64,000 nt of DNA from Macrosoma leucophasiata (Eukaryota; Arthropoda; Insecta; Lepidoptera; Hedylidae): positions 20,997,001 through 21,061,000 of the forward strand of contig JAWQUS010000001.1 of assembly GCA_036365455.1 (NCBI GenBank), in the 5' to 3' direction. Below, one piece after another: positions 46,141 through 56,813 of the stretch (positions are counted from its first letter, which is position 1; each line of letters begins with the position of its first letter). The notes under the pieces are model-generated. The model ran no database searches. It had not been told where the DNA came from and saw only the letters and a list, made by a program, of their open reading frames with translations. Made by a program: the position numbers and the translations under genes.

Positions 46141-48200
46141 GAATACAACACATACGTAGGATAGAGCCCGAATCTATAAAAAACGTAACTACATATATTC
46201 GGGCCTCGTTGGACCAGAAAAATGCTGATGAAATTATTTCACGAACATGTAAAATTTGACATGCACCTATTTGTACATTAATTTCCTTTTGAGTTATCCT
46301 ATTTATCTTCACTAACGCAACTTTTTAATTCTTTAAATTGCCTGCAATATTTTATATTTAATTTTAGATCAGATAAAACAACGGCGTTTTTAATAAGACC
46401 ACCTACAAAAACAAAGCGGCTTTTCTGTCCAGTAAGCTCTTTAATGCTCTGAAATTGCAATATCTTATCTTGTTGATCTTGCTTAAATTTCTCAAGAATG
46501 CATGCTGAGCTAAGTCCATTTGAAGAAAAACACGGGTAAAAAAATGGAAATTGAGAGAGCGCATGTGGAATTTAATGTCTCGACCTTTAGATTTTGTGAG
46601 CGATATTCAGGCAGGAGGCGCGTCCCCGCGGTGGTTAGATAAAGATTTATCCAGGAATGTGGATGAGCGGACACGAGCATCGGTTACCTGTCGCTTATCA
46701 TTCCCGATGGATCCCCATCTGTCTGTAACCCTTTCGTTGAAAAAACTCTTCTTCTGACTTATGTAACGTATCCCAGAATGTCCATCTGCGAATCGAAAAA
46801 TCAACTACACAGTTTTGACTCGTATCAAAGATTGCTGATTTATCTAACTTGTTCAGTTTATAAAATGTATACAGTCATATTTCGTTATTTCTGCTATCTC
46901 ATAATTTCAAGAAATCGCAGTATGGATAATGTGCAATCAAAATAATGCTCCCAATTCAAACGAATGATTACTTTAATTGCATTTAATAAAATTGCCTCGA
47001 ACATTAAAGAAGCAGTTTTTCAGATAATCATCTTCAAACAATGGTGCTTTATTGTGCACAATAGCAGCTATCTGAATTTTTCCCAAAATCATTAAAGTTT
47101 CAAAATCTTTTGTTTCTCGTTCTCAGTGCTGAGATATAAGTAGTTGAAGAAAATAACGCTCATAGAACATCCAACATGTGTGAACTTTATGCATAATTAG
47201 GCACTCGTGCTGTTGTTTGGCAAGAAACAGAATATTATTTTAGTGAAGTAAGTAATAAAACTAATCCCTACCTTAAAAAGACTGTTCCATTTGGGGGACT
47301 AAAATTGAACAACTGTCTAAAATTTCTATGGCATGACCCCTGACATTTGGATGTTGCCGGGCGGTAACTTCTCAAATATTTTTGATTAAATATTTTTCTA
47401 CAAATCTTTGAAGTGAACTTAGTTGAACTTGTGTTTGGCTGGCCACACAAAATATTGTTTTTAAAACCGATACAGGAAGTGCGTGCGAGAATTCGAGTCA
47501 TCAAAATGAGCACTTAATAAATAACAACTTTGCAAATGAAGTACGATTACGTTATTATGAAAATTATCGTAGTGCGTTCATCATGGAAGGAGTGGAATTG
47601 TATTGTTATTATTTCCAACATTTACTCCATTTAACATAAGTTGACCACCCGTTTGGGGCATTTTGTATTCATTCCGCAGTCGTAGAGGTCGTTCGTCCCG
47701 GTCCTTGTCTGATGTTATTCTTTTACAAACCGCTGCTGGAATCCTGATTCTGTGTGCGTATTGGTATTAGCACATTGAAAGCACCACGTTGTATGAATGT
47801 ATAAGATGCCTACTTAAATGTTTCTCACACCTGGAGTTTATTTTAGTTCCTAGGATTTGTTATTTCTGTCTAGCATAAGTTTACCTATACCGTCTGGTAT
47901 TTCTCTTTATGGGTACATCATGATTAAAAGATGGTGTGTAACAACAAAACAACAGAATTGTAAGTAAAAATATATTGTCCTGAATCTGTATTTTAAATTA
48001 AGGACGCGTCCATATCGTGATGTCATAAAACATTTAATTGTTTTTTATATTATTTCGCATTAACACATGCTATATATTATATGCTATTTACGATATTCAA
48101 TAAACTGAAAAGTCTATTATATCGGTTGCCTAACTAGCATAGTTGGTAATAGATGGCGCTGCTGCTACCATAAAGCAATGCAATAGATGTGAAGGAAAGA
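46141..48200. other. No gene seen
   Basis: AT-rich, with a modest GC patch at 46.6-46.7 kb. Short frames (68 and 81 codons) lack domains. Confidence 0.45.
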
Positions 48201-48218
48201 TTTGACAAATCGGGCAGG

Positions 48219-48292
48219 ACTTCAGTAGCTCAATTGGAAGAGCGGCTGGACTAGATTCCCAGTAGGCCGCGAGTTCGAGTCTCGCCTGAAGT
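48219..48292 (+). tRNA. tRNA-like unit, second copy of the 2288 family
   Basis: Acceptor ACTTCAG/CTGAAGT pairs fully. A box TAGCTCAATTGG and B box GAGTTCGAGTC are intact. The anticodon arm is irregular, as at 2288-2362. Flanks 'aaatcgggcagg' upstream and 'tctttccatttttcttta' downstream are shared with that copy, so the repeated unit is at least 130 bp, longer than a tRNA. Probably a tRNA-derived SINE or a duplicated tRNA pseudogene. Confidence 0.6.
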
Positions 48293-48462
48293 CAAAATTT
48301 ATCTTTCCATTTTTCTTTAAAAATGAAATGTAAAACATTTAGTTCCTTATAAGCTACTGCCGTTACTGCACTTTTCATATTTTTTTTACTTTACCCGTGT
48401 CTATGTCTTGTATATCTTTCTTCTCTCCGACTACTAATAATGTTGTTTTCTGTCTAAGTTTA

Positions 48463-48879
48463 TTAAAATACTACTATATTCTCCGTGTGATTATAATTCA
48501 AAAGCTTGCTGACGTAGCAGAACAGGTATTCTGGGGTGTGCTCAAAATTTACGAGGACATTTACACGTTCCGAAACCGAATCGATAACCGGTCTTTGCCG
48601 ATCGACAAAGATGTCATTGACAAAGTTCCCATAAAATTCGCGGTATTCGTCACGTAGGAAAACGTTGTTTTGATTTAACCTCGGCATTAGTTCGCTATGT
48701 CGAAAGGTATAAGAACGAAAGTAGCTTGGTGGTGGATATGGTGATGTGGTGATATGTTGAATTTGGTCGCTGGATGTGCAGAATATACAATAAGCGTCGG
48801 TAACGGACTCGTCGCGCATTACGATGAACAGTCTACGTGACACGAGCGATGGAAGTGCGAAATTCAGATGATGTATTGC
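48463..48879 (-). CDS. Candidate orphan coding exon
   Basis: Open for 138 codons on the minus strand, from an acceptor-like 'acatttttatag' (AG at 48880-48881) to a stop at 48463; no ATG lies near the start. The peptide looks like ordinary globular protein: MRDESVTDAYCIFCTSSDQ, then proline-rich SPYPPPSYF, then charged and aromatic stretches FLRDEYREFYGNF and RVNVLVNFEHTPEYLF. Codons favour C and G at third positions down to about 48520, unlike the flanks. The last 16 codons (after CYVSKLL) look non-coding, so a donor may lie near 48510-48530. I do not recognise the family. It could be a host exon, or a captured viral or transposon gene. Confidence 0.4.
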   Translation of the reverse strand, partial: AIHHLNFALPSLVSRRLFIVMRDESVTDAYCIFCTSSDQIQHITTSPYPPPSYFRSYTFRHSELMPRLNQNNVFLRDEYREFYGNFVNDIFVDRQRPVIDSVSERVNVLVNFEHTPEYLFCYVSKLLNYNHTENIVVF

Positions 48880-48881
48880 CT

Positions 48882-49515
48882 ATAAAAATGTTAATAAGCT
48901 GTTGGCGTTAATCGAGGTAAATTATCTCAGCTAATTAATCTGCCTGGTCTTGCCTACTAGAGCTATATTTCTCCTGTCGCGCGATGGTAAAGCCGGAAAG
49001 AAAATTTTGCCGCCGGCCCCGCTTTGATGTAGGCTAAGGGTTAATGGTGAAATCTAGATTAAAATCGCATAATTTCTTTGATGTCTATCGTATGGGTGGC
49101 TGTATAAAACTGCTTTCCTGGACATAACTGGTATCACTTGCGCGATATATTATGAATGCGAATTTCTCGTTTAGTTTAGAGTAGCTATGAAGGCTTTGTC
49201 CGTATTTGTAAATGCAGATATATTCAGCTGTGTGTACAGGTAATCTTTGACCTTTGTATTTTATTTGCGTGCATTATCCATTAGAAGCCTGATGCTCTGT
49301 GCCAATTAGCATAATTGCATATTGCAGAAGTGAACAAAGCGGAACTGTGATGTCCTGTTTTGAATGTGTCAATTTACATAAATAGAACGATGGATGTATT
49401 TGTAAATATCTGTTCTTTGCATAATCTGGTGGGATATTTACGTTGGGGTTAAAAAAAAATCGCATAGGCCTTGCCTATATTGGAGCTAATTCTTTAATTG
49501 CGTATAATTTTTGTG
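48882..49515. other. No gene seen
   Basis: Mixed composition. Nothing recognised. Confidence 0.45.
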
Positions 49516-49664
49516 CAGTTAGATGTGCCGGAAATTACAGAGCCGTACATTACCACCTGACTGAAACACGATGGTGCTGAACACTATAATTTAGCAGCAA
49601 GTAAATTAAGTCATAGTGTTGATTTGCCCCAAGAACTCCCCCACAGGAGCTCTACCACCAGTTA
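49516..49664 (-). repeat. Family R retroposon, 5' half
   Basis: 'gtgccggaaattacagagcc' to 'aggagctctaccaccag', in reverse orientation. It lacks the 3' half and tail. A short plus-strand piece ('aactgcaagtttggtcgcca') lies at about 49970-50015. Confidence 0.75.
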
Positions 49665-50246
49665 ATATAGTAAATATCTATCTATAGTAATATCTAATCT
49701 ATGCGTGGTAAATATAATTAGGGCTCAGATTCGTAAGGAATGGCAAATTATCCCACATTTAGATTTGTTGTTTTTATGTGGACAATTATAGTGTCGTAGG
49801 CGTATTTTGTATCTCGGTTCACATCATCCCAATAGACACTTTGCAGCACAATGCTGCTTTGATGCGATGCTATAGTTACGATCATCTTAGAAAAACAACA
49901 ATGGTCTGTAAAGTGGCTTTCAAATTGATGTCCACCGAGTTACATAATACGCCTGCCAGTTAGGGTAACCATCAATGTGAACTGCAAGTTTGGTCGCCAC
50001 TTTCATACATACTGTAACAATTCAATACATAAAAAGCCTTGTTATCCATGTATTTATTTTATTCGCTGACAATATTTCTATTTATTTGTCTTTAGTATTC
50101 AACTATCCGTGGGAAGCGTATTTACTCGTTGGTTGGCAGTTGGCATGCGACAGGTTAGCGGATGTAGGTGTCCGCAAATATTAGCGGTTGCCTAATTAAA
50201 TAGGCATACAATATTGCCTAATATAAGATATTTCATACTAGCCGGT
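49665..50246. other. No gene seen
   Basis: AT-rich apart from the family R piece at about 49970-50015. Confidence 0.45.
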
Positions 50247-50640
50247 TCTATGTCCCTTATATGGGCAGGGACATTACTATATTATAGAGAACATAAACAA
50301 GTCTATGATGAGATAAATTTGAAGGGGGAGACGTAATGATACGTCTGTCCATCTGGATCACTGAATAGGGCAAAGCTATGTTCGGTATTTCCAAATTGGA
50401 TAGTTTATTCGTGCCACACCGAATTTTCTATTGGGCACGAAATCCCATGACATGGGGGACGAGCTTTAAAAATGACTTGCATATCGTAGGTGTAAGCGTG
50501 AAAAACGTGTAGGAACACGTAGGATGTTCCATACTTTCGAATCCGTGTTCCATATTTGGGCAGGGACATTACTGCTATAGAGAAGAGCTAAGTCGACGCC
50601 GAGATTAAGTTGATGGGATTATTGAGTATTATAACATTTG
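50247..50640 (+). repeat. Two copies of a 'gggcagggacattact' unit
   Basis: The segment at about 50247-50330 ('tatgggcagggacattacta', 'tagagaa') recurs at about 50547-50640 ('tttgggcagggacattactg', 'tatagagaa'), 300 bp apart in direct orientation. The element is unidentified. Confidence 0.6.
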
Positions 50641-50976
50641 GTAACAATGCATACCCGAGAGTTCATCGACACGATTTTAGTGACGGGCTGTTATTTACGA
50701 TTATGACATGACCGTTGCAACGATATGTCGGTCAGCAGATTATGTCGATAGTGTCTTAGCAAAAATCAATATCATCAAAATATTTCGTGGGCTGGTCAGG
50801 CTAGCCATGTATTTGTGCTTATGTTTAATGTTCAGCAGAGTTAAAGACAATAGGTAGTGTCTAGCCGTCTTTCACTTTAATCATTTATTTATAATTTATT
50901 AATAGAAGAGTCAAATGTTTACCTGTCGGTTCCAGAGTAGTTGGTACTTGCTCTCAAACGTGGTACTCTTATCACG

Positions 50977-51219
50977 GTTACAGTAGATAATATTAGATGT
51001 GATATGTCTTTGAATCCAGAACCGATTCATGCAAGTTAACGAAGTGTTGACTAGTGTTTGAAAAATTTTCGAAAATTTTATAGATACCTGACGCATTTTT
51101 CATGGTTATTAAAATGTAGGTACTTATTTTTATATCAAACACTAGTCAACACTTCGTTAACTTGCATGAATCGGTTCTGGATTCAAAGACATATCACATC
51201 TAATATTATCTACTGTAAC
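50977..51219. repeat. Perfect 85-bp inverted repeat with 73-bp loop
   Basis: The left arm (50977-51061) and right arm (51135-51219) are exact reverse complements over 85 of 85 bases by eye. The loop opens with an 18-bp palindrome AAAATTTTCGAAAATTTT. There is no ORF across it. Perfect arms imply a recent origin or active homogenisation. Confidence 0.95.
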
Positions 51220-51329
51220 ATATCTACTGTACATACATGGGTACATCTCTATGACTATTTTATCAGAGCAAAATCAAAATTATAATCTGTATCTCTAATA
51301 GACAAGCTATATCTGAAATATGCAATTGC

Positions 51330-52080
51330 GATCTTAGAGGAATTGATTGCGATGGCTCGGTGAGGTCGCGCGGTCGAGTCGCGTGCGCAATGAATGGGCC
51401 CCCACTCCGCCGTGCCATCTCGCCACCGATAAAACGCATATGGCTTATGATCATCAATATGTACTTTGTCAATACGTAATATTATTTTGTAAATATAAAC
51501 CGTATCGATGTTTATTAGCCCACGATATCAGAACCATAGAATGAATTAAAATCTGCATCCCTTCCCTAGACAAGCAGTATGTGAAACATGCGATTGCGGT
51601 GGTTCGGCGAGGTCGCGCGTTCGCGTCGCGTGCGCAATGAATGGGCCCCCCACTCCGCCATCTCGCCATCAATGGACCGCTGCACGTGGCTTGCTTGTGG
51701 CCATCGATACTGTGCTAATTCGATTGCAGCTGTTATGAATGCGTATCACCATGAATGTGGCCTGTGATCTCGCTATATTATATTAATAATATATGAGATT
51801 ACGGTATCTAATGGGTTCCCCCTACTGCGCCGTCTCACCATCTATGGGCCGCACACCGCACATGGCTAGTAGCCATCGATGCTAGGTTTATTCGATTGCA
51901 GCTGTTATGTATCATTTAGAATAGAGCTAGTGATCTCGATATCTAAAATATGGGAACCATAATTTTGCATTTGGAGCAGGATCAAATGGTTTTCAGTAGG
52001 TCTTCCATTTTGTTAATTCGTCATCAATGGACTGCTCGTGGCTTATTGCGATCGACAGTGTGTTCATTCCAATGTAGGTT
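51330..52080 (+). repeat. Decaying GC-rich tandem array
   Basis: Module 1 (about 51348-51430) and module 2 (about 51595-51735) share 'gtgcgcaatgaatgggcccc', 'cactccgcc' and 'atctcgcca'. Module 3 (about 51810-51915) keeps 'ctgcgccgtctcaccatct' and 'cgattgcagctgttatg'. A fourth, weaker piece ('catcaatggactgctcgtgg') lies near 52022. Period about 240 bp. The sharp CpG content contrasts with the AT-rich spacers. Confidence 0.7.
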
Positions 52081-54068
52081 TTTGGGTACATATCGGCAAG
52101 AATTTGTACTAAGTACTAACCAATTACAGCATGCGATCCGTAAGATTCGATGAAATCCAAATGACTTCAGATCGAAATCCAAGGTGATCCCTTACGATCT
52201 GATAATGACATTAAAAAATAACAATGGACGCCTCGATTTCATAAGTCTAATAATAATACAGCATCAGTGCGCGACAATCGGGAGTATGTTTATTAGTGGA
52301 CTGCTCCGGTCACTGATAATTGACAGTTAAATGCCCTATTAGAGCTGAATTCAATTGAGTGGCTGACAGTCATGATATACTTGATGCGAGCACCGCCCAC
52401 GTGCGCCCGCGGCCTCACTTCACTGCAATACACTACGTATCAAATCAACATCAGTTTATTTTCTTTCACTGTAATGATAGTAAGCTCTGCGTCTGTGTTG
52501 GTGATAAATAAGAATAAAACGCGCAATAAAAATGTATTTAAAAACATTTACGAGGGTTAAATGAACGTGCCCGATCGTTCGACTATATTTTGCTGTGATC
52601 CCAAAAACTCGTCTTGAGGATAAAACTTTGGATTAACACTAGACATCACGTATGATTTATACATCCTTAAGCCATTTCTGAAAAGATGTGTCTTCATAAA
52701 AATGTATCCGATGTCTAAATGTAGGTGCTGATGGTAGCACGAATTAACAGCACTAACTATATCCGTTGGCAATATAGTTTTTTTTGTAAAAATAGAGGCT
52801 CCATACCATCTTAAATGGACTTGCAGCGATTCGCACGAACGGTTAAGGTGATGATGTCTTTCTTACATTGTTTTTACAATCTTGGTAAACGTGAAAGTTA
52901 TAATGTATCGACATTTCAAAAAAATCTGTAGGTATTACTTGTATAGTGTTATTTTTTTATTTATATATTTAACAGATTATCTCGTGTAGGTATTTCACTC
53001 AAAATTATTAAAATCAAGATAACATTTCGGTACCTTTTCAGCTGCCGTAATTCGCATGTTATCCTGTGCCTCATTCCGGAGACACATATTAGGTACTTAA
53101 TTCCTATATCAATCCGACTCTGCAATCTCAGTACGTGTCACGGTATCTGAAAAGACACCTCAAGGTAGAGTGGTTTAAAAAAAAAATTGCTTTAATGTAC
53201 GCAATATGATGGCCGCATGAATGAATTATGCATACATAGAAAACGCAAGAAATTGGTGAGAATGAAAATCTTCGAGATTCCATTAAACGCACTTAAATAA
53301 CCGTATGTATAAGGCAGCTGCACTTAAAACCAGTCTACCTCGGTACACAGGAGGCGTCGAGCAGTTTTATTTTGAAATTTCTCCTTTGCAATCGGCCGGA
53401 TATTGTTATTGGCAGTAACGATGGCTCCTTCACTGCCCTTACTAGGTAACTAGACCTAGCCGCTATGGATACCACATGGGCGAAGTATTTCATGACCTTT
53501 TATGGTATAATCCAGCGGCCATACCTAATGCATGTAAACTTAAATGTCACTGATAAAGATATCAGAAGTTAAAGGCGTGTTTAGCGACGCATTAGAGCAT
53601 TGACTCTCTCCAGGTAAGTCTGTACGTTTTGTCGTCTTGTTCTGCTTTAACGAAAGTGAATAATATATACTCTCTTTTATTACGAAACGATGCTTTGTTT
53701 GTATGTTACTATAGGTTAAATATTATCCGACAAATGTGTCTTCGAAATTGAAGAAGCTCTGGAGTAAAGCCCAACTTTGCTAATATACCTTAGGGTTGAG
53801 AGCTTTTTCTGCTCCTTACTCTGTCTGTTTTATAAAGAAGAAGTTTATCCATAAGTAGTTTCAATTGGTTCTAAAATCAGGTTGTGTGTCATAAGGACAA
53901 AATGCCGTAATTGCCACGCTCGGCATGCGGGTCGATTGCAGTGACGGAGTTTTATCGCGGGATGATCTTACTTTATTGTAATTACTTCCACACTATCAGA
54001 ATTCTTGACCGTCATTGTTTGGTTGACTGACTGAACTGCGAAAGAACTATCTTCCACCAACCTGGTTT
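52081..54068. other. No gene seen
   Basis: AT-rich with no ORF or repeat that I can support. Confidence 0.45.
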
Positions 54069-54348
54069 TGGTGGAGCTCCAGTGACGGAGCTCGCGGGCG
54101 TAGGCACCACCGCATTTCCTAATATACTTGCCGCTAAATGGTAGTGTTCAGCACTATCGTATTCCGGTCAGATGGTAATGTACGGCCCTGTTATTTCCGG
54201 CACAAAGGCATAACACCTTAAGCCTCAGGAGTGGTAACGCATCTGCATTTGACCTCGGTCTTTGTGTGGGTGTCTATAGGCTGCAGTCATCACTTAACAT
54301 CAATGTGAACTGCATGCTGGTTTGCCGCTTCCGTAACATAAAAAAAAA
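54069..54348 (+). mobile_element. Family R retroposon, full length
   Basis: Starts 'ggtggagctccagtgacgg' and ends 'ccgtaacataaaaaaaa'. Same start point and order as the copies at 55742, 58881 and 62183. The 81-codon frame at 54266-54511 runs from its tail into flanking DNA and is not called. Confidence 0.9.
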
Positions 54349-55741
54349 CCTAAGTGGGACCAGAAGAGTTCTCAAGTGGCGACCGCGTACGTACTGGAAG
54401 ACGACGTGTAGGCAGGCCATCCACGAGGTGGTGGACCAACAACCTGGTGAAGGTCACGGCCAATCGCTGGATGAGTGCGGCCCTGGGCCGCCAATGAACG
54501 CATTCTGGTAATCTTTTAACGAGGCTTTTAAACAGAAGTGGACGTCTTTGGACTGAAATGATTATCATAGTGGTGGTCTTAAAATAGCGTCTGTTCTTTA
54601 ATTAATTGCTGTTGATGAAATCGATAGATGATCTCTATATAGCGCCACTGGTTCAGTGATTTTTAACCCAAAATTTTTGGGTGTGATGAGTATAGTTGAG
54701 ATAATTAATTGTTTATTCTGAACCATAAATTATACAAATTCTCCTTTTGAGGAGAACAATCTTGACATTCTTCTTATTGAAGTACACCGATTTCGTATTT
54801 TGTTAAGTATGAATGATGTTTGATTACGTGGCAGAAGCAGTCCTGTCGACAACCTTTGTTATCCAATTTTTATTAATGAATCACGAGGACACGACGGATC
54901 TCGGAAATCGCTCTAGAATTACGATTAGCTGTTAATGAGTGAACCGGATTTACATACTCGTTTAAAAAAAATAATCGTTTAGGAAACTCTGAGGAGTTCT
55001 AAGAAATCGTACGATCGAACACACAAAAGGACTCGGTTCATGACCTGTGCATGTGTGAGAGACTTTTTCTTTTTACTCAGTGCACCGCGAACGTATGAGC
55101 TTACTGTAAATTAGTTTTATACGATGTATCTTTCAATCTTTTTAAAAGTTTCTTTGTTCTGGATTTTTGGAATGAAATTAATTGAAAAAACATTATTTCT
55201 GTAATGTTGAATCATTTGGGATGTTATTGAATCATGTATTAAATGTCAATATTTATTAGCTAAGCGGACGTTATTTGAAGCGGAAATTAATACAAAAAGG
55301 TTTCGGCGGTTTACGTCACCTCTGGTATGCAAATCTTGGCAATGTTTTGTCCAAATAAATTTTTGGTTTATGATAATAGTTAAATTATTCTAATGATTTT
55401 GTACTTATGAAGATGAAAACACATCATGTCAATCGGTACATCAAAGTCAAGCACATTATCTGAACCTTTATAGCCCTATTCACCTGTCATAAAAATATTA
55501 TGTGGATATGGACAATATATTTCGTATTTGACTTTCAATATCCGCTGTAATTTATATGCCCTCTGAAGAATGTTAAGTGGTTTTACTCGTTTAAATTCCC
55601 GATCCTTAATTTTCTGGGCATTCTCAAGGATGTTTTTTAAGAAATGATCGATTTAAATAATGATTTAAAGTTGGCTACAAGACCGCAGACAGAAGTTGTA
55701 AATCTATTTCGAAACATATTACAGTTATTACACATTATTTT
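54349..55741. other. No gene seen
   Basis: The first 200 bp (54360-54560) is GC-balanced with a 'ggaagacgacgtgtaggcag' word reminiscent of LINE-derived DNA. The remainder is AT-rich. Confidence 0.4.
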
Positions 55742-56043
55742 ACTGGTGGTAGAGTTCCAGTGACGGAGCTCGCAGGCGTAGGCACCACCGCATTACCTGA
55801 TTTACTTGCCGCTAAATGGTAGTGTTCAGCACTATCGTATTCCGGTCAGGTGGTAATGTACGGCCCTGTAATTTCCGGCACAGAGGCATAACACCTTAGG
55901 CCTCAGGAGTGGTAACGCATTTGCATTTTGACCTTGGTCTTTGTGTGGGTGTCTATAGGCTGCAGTCATCACTTAACATCAATGTGAACTGCATGCTTGT
56001 TTGCCACTTCAATTACATAAAAAAAAAAAATAAATAAATAAAT
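55742..56043 (+). mobile_element. Family R retroposon, reference copy
   Basis: ACTGGTGGTAGAGTTCCAGT at the start, then 'gcaccaccgcattacct', 'ttcagcactatcgtattccg', 'ataggctgcagtcatcactt', and a 13-base A run followed by (AAAT)n. Length about 290 bp, no ORF. The start word TGGTAGAG resembles a Pol III A box, which fits a SINE, but a clear B box is not visible. Mobilised by an unknown LINE (inference). Confidence 0.9.
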
Positions 56044-56147
56044 CTTTTAGCGACCTATTACACGCATGATCAGGTCCACCATTGCATGCATTTATTCTGT
56101 TTATGTTTATGGTCGCTGGACAGGTGTTTTATTAATTATACATTGTT

Positions 56148-56470
56148 GGTCACATAGAGCAACACGGCCCACCGGCCGCGGCGGACCGGAGGAGTGTAGC
56201 CTATATATGCAGGCTTTCCCCTTTGTCAAAGTACAAGATCTATGACTGTTGCCCAGATATTTAAAAGTGTGCGTGAAATTGTTTATGTATTTTGTTAAAG
56301 TCGAGGTGTGAGTTTCACAGTAATAGACGATTTTTGTAGTGTGAGTGTGTTTCACACGTATTGTCCCCCGAAAAAAATGAGAGAGTTGGTTTTGCATTGG
56401 TAATAAACGCTATGGCTACTCCCCTCCGGTCCGCCGCGGCCGGTGGGCCGAGTTGCTCTATGGATGGTAG
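56148..56470. mobile_element. Foldback element with GC-rich arms
   Basis: The left arm (about 56154-56205) carries 'cggcccaccggccgcggcgg' followed by 'accggaggag'. The right arm (about 56405-56462) is its reverse complement with few changes ('ccgcggccggtgggccg'). The 200-bp centre is AT-rich. A third arm-like fragment occurs at 640-690. Minus-strand frames here (96 and 66 codons) cross the arms and are not called. Confidence 0.7.
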
Positions 56471-56550
56471 CATAGTAAAGGTAGGTAAAGTTGCTATGAG
56501 TGTGTGTATATGCAATATTTAACAGGTCGAGTGCATAAGTGCATAAGCAT

Positions 56551-56813
56551 GTACCACTGCATTACCTAATCTACTTGCCGCTAAATGTTAGCGCCTTATG
56601 TCAGCGTGCTCTGGTCTATTGGATACCGATGTACGGCTCTCTAATTTCCGGTATAGAGGCATAACAGTTAAGGCCTAAGAAATGGTAACATATCTACATT
56701 CTAATCTTCCTATTTTCATTTAATTAGTTTATAGGATACAGTATACATATATACACTTAACATTCATGTGAATTTTGTCCTTGTTTGACAATCCATGACT
56801 GACATAAAAAAAA
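56551..56813 (+). repeat. Family R retroposon, diverged
   Basis: 'ccactgcattacctaatcta', 'gtacggctctctaatttccg', 'gaggcataacagttaaggcc' and an A8 tail at 56806-56813. Older than its neighbours, judged by its many changes. Confidence 0.75.
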
